This document shows, piece after piece, positions 16,570 through 24,760 of a stretch of DNA of 33,956 nt (the stretch's first letter is position 1; each line of letters starts with the position of its first letter). This stretch comes from Cyclobacteriaceae bacterium. GTDB taxonomy: Bacteria; Bacteroidota; Bacteroidia; Cytophagales; Cyclobacteriaceae. The notes beneath the pieces were generated by a model. It worked only from the letters and a program-made list of their open reading frames with translations. It ran no database searches and was not told where the DNA came from. The position numbers were made by a program, and so were the translations under genes. The stretch spans positions 1-33,956 of the forward strand of contig JANQOR010000003.1 in assembly GCA_028285685.1 (NCBI GenBank). The letters are read 5' to 3'.

Positions 16570-19023
16570 ATGCTAACACCATTCAAGCTCTTTTTTCGAA
16601 CTGTTAGGAGACAGAAATTATTTTCGTTTATCAATATTCTTGGTCTAACGGTTGGTTTTTTATGCACCACCCTAATCTACTTATATGTGCAAAATGAGAC
16701 CTCTTACGACGACTTCCACGAGAAAGGAGAGCAGATCTACAGAGTGAATCAGACTTTTATCTGGGGAGAAGATGATTCTAACATTTTTTCGTCAACAGGT
16801 CCTGGGGTTGCACATGCCATCTCTTTGGAAGTACCTGAAGTAGAACACATTGTCAGGATACATACCCCGGAATTAATGCCGCTACGATTTACTCAGGGTG
16901 CTGATGAAAAGTTCTTTCACGATGAAGATGTACTAGCTGCAGATTCAAGTTTTTTTAGTGTTTTTACCTATCCATTAAAATTTGGAGATCCAAAAACTGC
17001 TCTGCTTCACCCCAATTCTGTCGTACTATCCTCAGAGGCAGCTAAGCGATACTTTGGAGATGTTGATCCGGTTGGCCGACTTGTCGATCTGGGAGGCGGA
17101 CCGATAAGAGAGACTTTTAAAGTCACTGGGGTTATCGAGCGAATGGAACAAAATTCGTACATAGAATTCGATCTCATAATATCTATGACTAGTATTGATC
17201 GAATAGCCAGGTCCAATTGGAGTTGGATGTGGACAACTTTTGAAACATTTATCGCTTTGAATGAAAAAGCTGATCCTAAAGAGGTTCAAGCTAAGCTAGA
17301 TCTACTTCCAAGAAAGTATGCCGTTCAAACACTGCAGATAATGGGCTACACGTACGATGAATACCTTGAATCCGGGAAAGAGTGGAACCTTTATCTTCAA
17401 CCGTTTAAGGATATTCACCTTTATTCCAACAACATTTACAACAGGCTGAACACTGTCGGGAATCACAAGATTGTTAAGGCATTGGCTGGATCTGCGATTT
17501 TCATTATTATACTTTCCTGCATAAATTTTATCAACCTCTCAACCTCTCAATTTACGTCCAAAGCAAAAAATGTAGCCTTAAGAAAAGTATTGGGTAGTAG
17601 TAAGATGGCCCTTAGGAAGATTTATCTGACAGAAGCATTCATTTATTGCTTTGTTTCGGCCATTCTAAGCATAGGACTTCTTTTTTATGCTTTGCCTTTT
17701 TTCAATTCTATGATTGGCCTGGACCTCTCGTTTTCTCCTATTTCCGATCCAGGGATCCTTGTTTTTCTAACCGGAATAATTACGACTGTTAGTTTACTTG
17801 CAGGTCTGTACCCAGCAGTTTTCTTTTCGGCATTTAAGCCGATCTCAGCAATGAAGGGTGAGCTTAAAACTGGGAACAAGGGAGCAAGGTTGCGCGGTGG
17901 AATGATGGTTATGCAATATGTCTTGTCACTACTGTTAATTATTTGTGCCACGGTAGTCTATCAGCAGTTGAAATTTGTTTTCAACTCTGATCTTGGATTT
18001 AAGAAGGATCAGTTGATTACAATTAACAATGTGCACTGGATGAATTCATCAGAAGAGTTCGCAAACGAAGTATCCAAAGTGAATGGGGTACAGACTGCTT
18101 CAACATGCGACGCTACTCCACTACTAGTCTACAATGGTGATCAATTCATGCCCGATAAGCCAGATGCGGGATCTGTTGCCCTTAACTATACATTGGGGGA
18201 TGAGAATTACATTCCACTTTTGGAATTGGAATTATTGGTGGGTAGAAACTTTGAAAAATCGTTCTCAGATGATGTTAATGGAGTGGTTCTCAATGAATCA
18301 GCTGTTCGTAGCATTGGATGGGAATTGGATGAGAGTATCCTAAATAAGAAACTGACAAAGTGGAGTGGTACGTATCATGTGATTGGAGTAGTAAAGGACT
18401 TCAATTACTGGGCTTTGTCAGCGATAGAGCCATTTGCTATTTTCCACAGCCGATCAAACGCACAGGGTGGACGTCCCATTTCCAGAGTAGCAGTAGGGCT
18501 GTCAGTGGATTCTTCCGATAGAATGAATCTGGTTATGAACGAAATAGAAGGCAAATGGAAAGAGTTTCTTCCAAATAGGCCATTCGAATATACGATATTA
18601 GATCAGGTGTTCGAATCAAGTTATGAAGGGGAAAATCGCTTTGGTAACGTGCTAACATTGTTTACCTCGCTAACGTTGATTATAGCGGGTTTAGGTCTGC
18701 TAGGTATGGTCATTTTTAACATTGAGCAAAAGACGAAGGAAATTGGCATTCGCAAAGTCCTGGGTGCTTCCATGTTGGGTATAGTTTCCTCCTTCACGAA
18801 AGGGTATGTTCGACTTCTCATCTTCGCATTTCTGATTGCAGTGCCATCAGGTTACTATTTGATGCAGCAATGGTTGCTTGATTTCGAATACAGGATTAGT
18901 ATTTCGCCAACGATTTTTCTATTTGCTGGCGCTTCGTTGTTGTTGATTTCAATCTTGATTTCTGCTTATCACTCAATTAAAGCTTCTATGCTGAATCCCG
19001 CAGAGGTGCTAAAAGACGAATAG
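16570..19023 (+). CDS. FtsX/MacB-type ABC transporter permease
   Basis: Membrane subunit of an ABC system of the FtsX/MacB permease class (817 residues from ATG 16570; a TTG three codons earlier is in frame but the ATG gives the usual MLTPFKLFFRTVRRQKLFS start). Layout: TM1 at about 18-40 after a basic N-terminus; a MacB-type periplasmic core domain to about 290; an FtsX domain with TMs near 303-323, 355-380, 395-420 and the ALRKVLGSS coupling segment; then TM near 444-464, a second periplasmic domain, and a second FtsX domain with EIGIRKVLGAS at about 728 and TMs near 692-715, 745-765 and 780-802. These proteins work with an ATPase to move lipoproteins, peptides or drugs, or to transmit force across the membrane. 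No ATPase gene lies beside it, so the partner must be elsewhere. It ends flush against the stop of the next, opposite-strand gene. Confidence 0.92.
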   Translation: MLTPFKLFFRTVRRQKLFSFINILGLTVGFLCTTLIYLYVQNETSYDDFHEKGEQIYRVNQTFIWGEDDSNIFSSTGPGVAHAISLEVPEVEHIVRIHTPELMPLRFTQGADEKFFHDEDVLAADSSFFSVFTYPLKFGDPKTALLHPNSVVLSSEAAKRYFGDVDPVGRLVDLGGGPIRETFKVTGVIERMEQNSYIEFDLIISMTSIDRIARSNWSWMWTTFETFIALNEKADPKEVQAKLDLLPRKYAVQTLQIMGYTYDEYLESGKEWNLYLQPFKDIHLYSNNIYNRLNTVGNHKIVKALAGSAIFIIILSCINFINLSTSQFTSKAKNVALRKVLGSSKMALRKIYLTEAFIYCFVSAILSIGLLFYALPFFNSMIGLDLSFSPISDPGILVFLTGIITTVSLLAGLYPAVFFSAFKPISAMKGELKTGNKGARLRGGMMVMQYVLSLLLIICATVVYQQLKFVFNSDLGFKKDQLITINNVHWMNSSEEFANEVSKVNGVQTASTCDATPLLVYNGDQFMPDKPDAGSVALNYTLGDENYIPLLELELLVGRNFEKSFSDDVNGVVLNESAVRSIGWELDESILNKKLTKWSGTYHVIGVVKDFNYWALSAIEPFAIFHSRSNAQGGRPISRVAVGLSVDSSDRMNLVMNEIEGKWKEFLPNRPFEYTILDQVFESSYEGENRFGNVLTLFTSLTLIIAGLGLLGMVIFNIEQKTKEIGIRKVLGASMLGIVSSFTKGYVRLLIFAFLIAVPSGYYLMQQWLLDFEYRISISPTIFLFAGASLLLISILISAYHSIKASMLNPAEVLKDE

Positions 19024-19482
19024 CTACTTTAATGTTTTCTTAAGGATTTGCAGCGACGTTGTGACGTGTTTTTTTGGTTTTGTCGCTGACGAAAAGACGT
19101 CTACAATGAAACCACCTGTGTTAAAAATAAAAGTTACTCTACCTGGTAGTAGCCCAAAAAGATCGCGTTTAACCCCGAAAGCTCTTTCAGCTTTCTTATC
19201 GCTGTCACTGAGTAGAGTAAAAGGAAGTTTGCGATTTTCAACGACTTTTTTGTGCGAGGCAACACTATCACGGCTAATCCCAATAACCGTGGCTCCAAGC
19301 TTCTGAAAATCTGTGTAGTTGTCCCTGAAGGAGCAAGCTTCGGCGGTACAACCAGGGGTATTGTTTTTGGGATAGAAGTATACAACGAGAGGTGTATTCC
19401 CAATTAAAGACAATAAGTTCACAGCCTCGCCATCCTGATTTAGCAAACTAATGCTTGGTAAACGATCACCTTTTTTTAGCAT
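19024..19482 (-). CDS. bcp: Thioredoxin-dependent peroxiredoxin, Bcp/PrxQ type
   Basis: The 152-residue cytoplasmic peroxidase reduces hydrogen and organic peroxides using thioredoxin. The peroxidatic Cys is C45 in TPGCTAEACSFRD and the resolving Cys is C50, five residues on, which is the alpha-helix 2 arrangement of PrxQ. The conserved Arg lies in the PGRVTFIF strand. Length and motif order are normal for the family. Its ATG at 19482 lies inside the end of the upstream RND exporter gene (17-bp overlap), so the two are probably translated in a coupled way. Its TAG stop directly abuts the stop of the convergent ABC permease. Confidence 0.95.
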   Translation of the reverse strand: MLKKGDRLPSISLLNQDGEAVNLLSLIGNTPLVVYFYPKNNTPGCTAEACSFRDNYTDFQKLGATVIGISRDSVASHKKVVENRKLPFTLLSDSDKKAERAFGVKRDLFGLLPGRVTFIFNTGGFIVDVFSSATKPKKHVTTSLQILKKTLK

Positions 19483-21652
19483 TCTTTTTGTTGAAGGTTA
19501 ACAACAAAATGGGCAAGATTGTTAGGTCTACGATCAGTGCTACGAGCAGAGAGAGACTCACAAAAAGTCCAAGGTAAAAAGTGGCACCAAATTCTGACAA
19601 AAGGAAGAGCGCAAAGCCAGCGATCATAATTATGGACGTGATAAGCATTGCGCTTCCAGCATGATAGAAAGTGGCCTTTAGCGATTCCTTTCCGTCCTTT
19701 AATTTGTTTTTGATGAAGTAGCTCATCATGTGAATTGTGTCATCCACAGCGATACCAAAAGCGATTGTAAAGATGATAGCCGTTGTCATTTTTAATGATA
19801 CTCCGGTCCATCCCAAAATTCCAGCTACGATTAGCAAAGGCGTAAGGTTTGGTATAAGGCTGATTACCAACAGCTTGATTGATTTGAAATAGAGTCCAAG
19901 AATTATACTTATGATCAAAATGGCAGCCAGAAGTCCCCGGAGAAGATTTTTGGAAAGGAGTTCGTGACTTTTGTCTATGAGGTACGTTGTGCCAGTGATT
20001 CTAAAATCTATTTTACTATGATCAATTTCTCCTTGAAGTGATGTCAACATCTTTTCGTTTCTGATCATAGTTTCGTGGGAGCCGTACTCCCGGAAAAATC
20101 CAATAATCCTGGCAGAGACCTGATCCTCAGAAATCAAGTTTCTTAGAATTTCGGGTTTCATTCTTCTGGTAAGGGAATGTGCACGATTGTAGTCGGTGGT
20201 GCTCTCAGGGTAGGAGTAGTTATCATTCAACCCACCTTTATTGACCTGGTTGAGGTATCTCATTAAGGTTGACGGAGACTGAACCCTTCCAATCGGGTAT
20301 TCTTCGATCATATACTCTTCGATCTTTCTTATCTCGTCCATTACCCCCTTGTCCCAGATTTTAAGACCTCCTTTTGAATCGATCCTCACTTCGAAAGGCT
20401 TTGAACCTAGCAGATGTTCGTCTGAATACTCAAAATTTTGTCGAACTGAAGATTCTTTTGGTAGATCGTCGAGAAGGTATGCATCGATTTTTAGAAAGTT
20501 AATTCCCGGTACTAGGACTACTATGACTAAGGCAGCACCAATTAGTACCTTAGTTTTATTTCCTAACAGAAACCTCAGATATGACTCAGGAATTTGAATG
20601 ACTTTCCCCTCAGTCTGAATAGGAATACGAAATGATCCAAGCAGACCAAATGAAAAAGTGACCAGAAAGGCAATGAGCACTCCACAAGCAGCGAAAACTC
20701 CCAGTATCTGAATTGGTTCGGTGTTAATAAGCAAGAGACTCAAAAAACCAATAGCTGTGGTCACTGAAGTTAGGAGCGTCGGGATCCACACAATTTCCAC
20801 CGAACTCTTAAGTCTTTTTGAAAATTGATCCTCTTTTGATTTATAAATCGCATTGAGAAGATGAACCGAATCGGACATGGATGAAAAGAAGATAATTGGT
20901 GGCAAAAGTGAACTTAGCAAGTTGACCCTGTATCCCAGGAAGGTTACTAAGCCAAAAAGCCAAATCAGGGAAAAAAAACTAATAAGAAATGGCAGTAGAG
21001 CTGTTTTTAGGTTTCTAAAAATAAGGAGTAAAAGTGTTAGGCTGAGAATCACTGAGCCGACGAGAAACTTTGCAAAATCCTGTCTGATTAGCTCTACAAA
21101 GAAATTTTGAGCTGTAATTTTTCCTACCAGCTTTACATTGTTTAGCTCAAACTTTCGAGACAGATCCTCTATCTGATTGATAAGAAGTCGACTTGCTGGT
21201 TGTTCTTTAAAATGCTGATGATTTATATGAATAAGTAGTGATCTTCTGTCACTTCCGAATGAGTACCGGTATAGTGGGTTTGAGAAGATTCGAATGCTGT
21301 CTCGCGCAAGAAGTTCCTGCTGATCGATATGGATGAGCGGAAAAGCGATCAGTCCGGTCGGAGTATTGACAAGATGCTGTTGTGAAAGTGGTGATGAAAC
21401 TTCGGTAATTAACGGGTTGGCCGAAAGTGAATCTTGGAATTGTCTAACCTTCTCTAAAAACCCTGATCTGAACAATTCGTCCTCTTTTAAAACGATCAAA
21501 AGAAAATCATTGTCATATCCAAAATCTTGCCTATGAATTTGATAGAATCGGCTATCAGGATCATCTCTGGGAAAGAACTTTTCGAATTCGAAATCAAAAG
21601 AAAGATGTTGCAGATTCCAACCAAAAAAGAGAGTGACAACACCAAAGATCAT
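19466..21652 (-). CDS. RND-superfamily exporter, MMPL/Patched-like
   Basis: Inner-membrane proton-driven exporter of the two-times-six-helix RND type; 728 residues from ATG 21652. TM1 (about 2-16 from this ATG) leads to an acidic FEFEKFFPRDDP segment typical of the family, then a periplasmic loop of about 180 residues, a first helix bundle (about 195-350) with the SMSDSVHLL motif holding D261, a second periplasmic loop, and a second bundle (about 560-725) with FGIAVDDTIHMM holding D637/D638. These Asp residues sit where RND proteins carry proton-relay acids. The frame stays open 33 codons above the ATG and encodes a plausible N-terminus (LNKYLDWIGTKRGKAIST), but has no ATG, GTG or TTG, so the true start is uncertain. 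Substrate unknown; lipids or hopanoid-type molecules are usual guesses. It overlaps bcp downstream. Confidence 0.9.
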   Translation of the reverse strand: MIFGVVTLFFGWNLQHLSFDFEFEKFFPRDDPDSRFYQIHRQDFGYDNDFLLIVLKEDELFRSGFLEKVRQFQDSLSANPLITEVSSPLSQQHLVNTPTGLIAFPLIHIDQQELLARDSIRIFSNPLYRYSFGSDRRSLLIHINHQHFKEQPASRLLINQIEDLSRKFELNNVKLVGKITAQNFFVELIRQDFAKFLVGSVILSLTLLLLIFRNLKTALLPFLISFFSLIWLFGLVTFLGYRVNLLSSLLPPIIFFSSMSDSVHLLNAIYKSKEDQFSKRLKSSVEIVWIPTLLTSVTTAIGFLSLLLINTEPIQILGVFAACGVLIAFLVTFSFGLLGSFRIPIQTEGKVIQIPESYLRFLLGNKTKVLIGAALVIVVLVPGINFLKIDAYLLDDLPKESSVRQNFEYSDEHLLGSKPFEVRIDSKGGLKIWDKGVMDEIRKIEEYMIEEYPIGRVQSPSTLMRYLNQVNKGGLNDNYSYPESTTDYNRAHSLTRRMKPEILRNLISEDQVSARIIGFFREYGSHETMIRNEKMLTSLQGEIDHSKIDFRITGTTYLIDKSHELLSKNLLRGLLAAILIISIILGLYFKSIKLLVISLIPNLTPLLIVAGILGWTGVSLKMTTAIIFTIAFGIAVDDTIHMMSYFIKNKLKDGKESLKATFYHAGSAMLITSIIMIAGFALFLLSEFGATFYLGLFVSLSLLVALIVDLTILPILLLTFNKKNAKKR

Positions 21653-21763
21653 TGTTGAAATAGCTTTGCCTCTCTTCGTGCCGATCCAATCAAGATATTT
21701 ATTAAGAATAGGGCTCAGGTGATTATCTGTTAAGTTAATTTTACGGTCAAATTACGATCAATT

Positions 21764-22558
21764 ATGCAACAATACCTCAACTTGATGCAACATATCCTGG
21801 ACAATGGTGTAGATAAGAATGATCGAACCGGGACAGGTACCAGAAGTGTTTTTGGCTATCAGATGAGGTTTGATCTAAGTGAGGGCTTTCCGTGCATTAC
21901 TACTAAAAAATTACATCTACGATCCATCATTCACGAGCTGTTATGGTTTCTTAGTGGAGATCAGAATATTAAATATCTGAAGGAAAATGGGGTTTCGATT
22001 TGGGATGAATGGGCGGATGAAGATGGAAATTTAGGACCTGTTTATGGTGTTCAATGGAGAAGCTGGGAAACACCTGATGGTAGAAAAGTCGATCAAATCA
22101 AGAATCTCATTGATGGAATTAAAAGTAACCCTGATTCGAGAAGACATATTGTCAGCGCCTGGAATGTCGCTGATATTGATCGGATGGCCCTTCCACCGTG
22201 TCATACATTGTTTCATTTTTATGTAGCTAATAACAAGCTAAGCTGTCAATTGTATCAAAGAAGTGCTGATGTCTTTCTTGGCGTACCCTTTAACATCGCA
22301 TCGTATGCACTATTTACTATGATGGTTGCTCAAGCATGTGGACTTGAGGTGGGTGATTTTGTTCATACCTTGGGAGATGCTCACTTGTACTCTAATCATA
22401 TGGAGCAAACGGAATTACAATTGCAGCGACAGCCACGAGAACTACCATCGATGCGGATGAACCCAGATATCGATGACATTTTTGAATTCACCTACGAGGA
22501 TTTTGAACTATTCAATTACGATCCGCACCCTCACATAAAAGCTGCGGTCGCCGTGTAA
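21764..22558 (+). CDS. thyA: Thymidylate synthase
   Basis: Converts dUMP and methylenetetrahydrofolate to dTMP and dihydrofolate in the cytoplasm. It has 264 residues, the same as the E. coli enzyme. The catalytic Cys is C146 in [12 protein letters not shown]. The phosphate and nucleotide motifs are present: [43 protein letters not shown] and HLYSNHMEQ. The C-terminus HIKAAVAV keeps the closing Val. The ATG is well placed, 111 bp from the divergent RND exporter start. A dihydrofolate reductase gene, often nearby, is not in the window. Confidence 0.98.
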   Translation: MQQYLNLMQHILDNGVDKNDRTGTGTRSVFGYQMRFDLSEGFPCITTKKLHLRSIIHELLWFLSGDQNIKYLKENGVSIWDEWADEDGNLGPVYGVQWRSWETPDGRKVDQIKNLIDGIKSNPDSRRHIVSAWNVADIDRMALPPCHTLFHFYVANNKLSCQLYQRSADVFLGVPFNIASYALFTMMVAQACGLEVGDFVHTLGDAHLYSNHMEQTELQLQRQPRELPSMRMNPDIDDIFEFTYEDFELFNYDPHPHIKAAVAV

Positions 22559-22569
22559 CTTTCACACGG
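22551..22569 (+). other. Hairpin across the thyA stop codon
   Basis: CCGTGT (22551-22556) pairs perfectly with ACACGG (22564-22569) across a 7-base loop. It contains the TAA of thyA. No T run follows, so it is not a typical terminator; it could affect mRNA stability or partial read-through into sdaAB, or be chance. Confidence 0.35.
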
Positions 22570-22599
22570 TCAAAATTGTCTATTAATGTAGTGTAAATC

Positions 22600-23274
22600 A
22601 TGGCAGAAAGAAGCGGTGTTTTTGATATGATCGGACCAGTGATGATTGGGCCATCAAGTTCACATACTGCTGGCGTAGTTCGAATTGGACGTGTAGTAAA
22701 CCGTGTCTTAGGTGCGGTACCGGAAAATGCTGAAATCATTTTTTACAACTCATTTGCCAGGACATATGAAGGCCATGGTAGTGATCGAGCGATTTTAGCT
22801 GGACTGATGAATTTTAAAACGGATGACAAGCGAATAAAAAATGCATTGGACCTAACAAAAGAGGCGGGTCTTTCGTTCAATTTCAGGTCAATTGGAAGTG
22901 CCTCCCTTTATCACCCAAACTCTGTAAATATTGTTGCGAGCAAGGATGACAAAAAGGTGAAAGTGATGGGAGAAAGTAGGGGTGGAGGTGTAATACGAAT
23001 TAAAGAAGTAAATGGCTTTGATTCGAATTTTACGGCTAGCCTACATACCCTGATAATAGAGGCCGATGACATAAGAGGAAGCATCGCATTTGTTGCCGAT
23101 GTTCTGTCCCACGAGGACTGCAATATTGCAACAATGACTGTTTCCAGAAGAGGCAAAAATGATCGAGCTTGTTTGATCCTCGAAGTGGATTCAAAACTGG
23201 ACGATTTAACGTTAAAGTATATTAAGAAGAGGCACTGGGTACATGATGTACTCTACATACCGGACATTGATTAA
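22600..23274 (+). CDS. sdaAB: L-serine dehydratase, iron-sulfur type, beta subunit
   Basis: Beta subunit of the two-chain [4Fe-4S] L-serine ammonia-lyase, which turns serine into pyruvate and ammonia. The 224-residue product has the beta-domain signature MIGPSSSHTAG (residues 15-25), followed by the ARTYEGHGSDRA segment, and a C-terminal ACT domain from about 145 (LHTLIIEADDIRGSIAFVAD) thought to bind serine. The cluster-bearing alpha subunit (sdaAA) is not in the window and must be encoded elsewhere. The gene starts 41 bp after thyA and ends 6 bp before the TolC gene, so it may share a transcript with both. Confidence 0.93.
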   Translation: MAERSGVFDMIGPVMIGPSSSHTAGVVRIGRVVNRVLGAVPENAEIIFYNSFARTYEGHGSDRAILAGLMNFKTDDKRIKNALDLTKEAGLSFNFRSIGSASLYHPNSVNIVASKDDKKVKVMGESRGGGVIRIKEVNGFDSNFTASLHTLIIEADDIRGSIAFVADVLSHEDCNIATMTVSRRGKNDRACLILEVDSKLDDLTLKYIKKRHWVHDVLYIPDID

Positions 23275-23280
23275 AAACTC

Positions 23281-24729
23281 ATGAAAAACCTACTAATCAT
23301 CGCATTGGCAATATGTGCCATGGTTTCCAGCACATATGGCCAGGAGAAACGAGTACTCTCGCTTGAGGAGTGCATAACGATAGCAGTTGAAAACAATCTG
23401 TCTGTGCAGAGAAGTCAGCTAAATTTAGCAACCGCACAAGTTAACCTCATGCAATCCAGAGGACAGCGATACCCAACAATAAACTTGAGTGGAAATTATG
23501 GGTATAATTGGGGAAGATCGATTGATCCAACAACTAATCAGTTTATCAACCAACGAATTGTTTCGTCAGGCTTTAGTGGCAATAGCAGTATGCCAATCTT
23601 AAGCGGCATGCAGATCTACAACTCTATTGAGCAGAGCAAGGTCGATGTCGAAGCAGCACAATACGATTTAAGGAAATCTTCAAATGATATTTCCCTCAAC
23701 ACCGCCCTGGTTTACCTCAATGTTATATTCAATAAAGAACTCTTAGGTAATGCAAGATTTCAGCTAGAATCGAGTAACCAACAGCTTGACAGAACAAAGA
23801 AGTTGGTACAATCAGGAGCGCTACCTGTCTCGAATGAGTTGCAATTGGCAAGTCAGGTTGCCACAAACGAAGTGAATTTGGTAACGGCAGAAAACAATCT
23901 TGATCTTGCTGTTTTAGATTTGAAGCAGGCGCTATTACTCCCTCCGGGCCAAGAAATTGATATCGTAATTCCTGACATTGAAATAAGTGAGGCTCAGATT
24001 GAATCCAAAACGGTAGATGGGATTTATCAAGTTGCAATTTCAAATCAGCCCGAAATAAAAAGTGTGGATCTAAAGGTTCAGAGCGCGAGATTGGGACTGA
24101 AAGCTGCCAGAGGTGCTATGTATCCCTCACTCACTGCGAACGCTGGTTTTCGAACCAATTATTCAGATGCAGCAGACAGATCCAGGTTGTTTTTTGATGG
24201 AACCCAGATAGTGCCAACGGAAGTCGGATACCTTCAATCAGATCCGACACAATTGGTTTTTGCTGACTTAGAGCAGCCGGTTGTCACAGGATCAGACCCT
24301 GATTTCACCTTTTCCGAACAATATGATGAAAACCTAAGTAAGTTCCTCTCTTTTGGGGTTTCTATTCCTATTTTGAACGGGTTCAACACCAGGTCATCTA
24401 TCCAAAGATCTACGATTAACTTCCAGCAGGCTGAAATTTCCGCCGTTGAGCAGAGAAATGTTTTGTATCAGACCATCGAATCCGCCTATCGGAACGCTCT
24501 AGCTGCTGCCAAGACTTTTACAGCCTCGCAAAGACAGGTTGAAGCACTTGAAGAAACCTTTAGATCAGTTGAAAATCAATATAACTTAGGTTCATCAAAT
24601 TTCACTGACTACCAGGTCGCTAGCAACAACCTTTTTCAGGCAAGGTCCGATCTTTCCCGAGCGAAATATGATTTTGTATTCAAGCAAAAAGTATTGGATT
24701 TTTACCAAGGAATACCCTTATCGTTCTAA
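23281..24729 (+). CDS. TolC-family outer-membrane efflux channel
   Basis: The 482-residue protein has a signal peptide (MKNLLIIALAICAMVSSTYG, cleavage before QEKR). Two outer-membrane efflux protein domains follow: the first begins LSLEECITIAVENNLSVQ and runs through long Gln/Asn-rich helices to about 215; the second begins near 245 (ISNQPEIKSVDLKVQ) and ends with VENQYNLGSSNFTDYQVASNNLF, the usual closing helix motif. TolC trimers form the exit duct of tripartite pumps. The HlyD-type adaptor follows after 31 bp, so the two probably form one assembly. The start ATG sits 6 bp after the sdaAB stop. The inner-membrane pump is not next to them. Confidence 0.95.
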   Translation: MKNLLIIALAICAMVSSTYGQEKRVLSLEECITIAVENNLSVQRSQLNLATAQVNLMQSRGQRYPTINLSGNYGYNWGRSIDPTTNQFINQRIVSSGFSGNSSMPILSGMQIYNSIEQSKVDVEAAQYDLRKSSNDISLNTALVYLNVIFNKELLGNARFQLESSNQQLDRTKKLVQSGALPVSNELQLASQVATNEVNLVTAENNLDLAVLDLKQALLLPPGQEIDIVIPDIEISEAQIESKTVDGIYQVAISNQPEIKSVDLKVQSARLGLKAARGAMYPSLTANAGFRTNYSDAADRSRLFFDGTQIVPTEVGYLQSDPTQLVFADLEQPVVTGSDPDFTFSEQYDENLSKFLSFGVSIPILNGFNTRSSIQRSTINFQQAEISAVEQRNVLYQTIESAYRNALAAAKTFTASQRQVEALEETFRSVENQYNLGSSNFTDYQVASNNLFQARSDLSRAKYDFVFKQKVLDFYQGIPLSF

Positions 24730-24760
24730 ACCTATCACCAAACTCATACAATAAATAATT

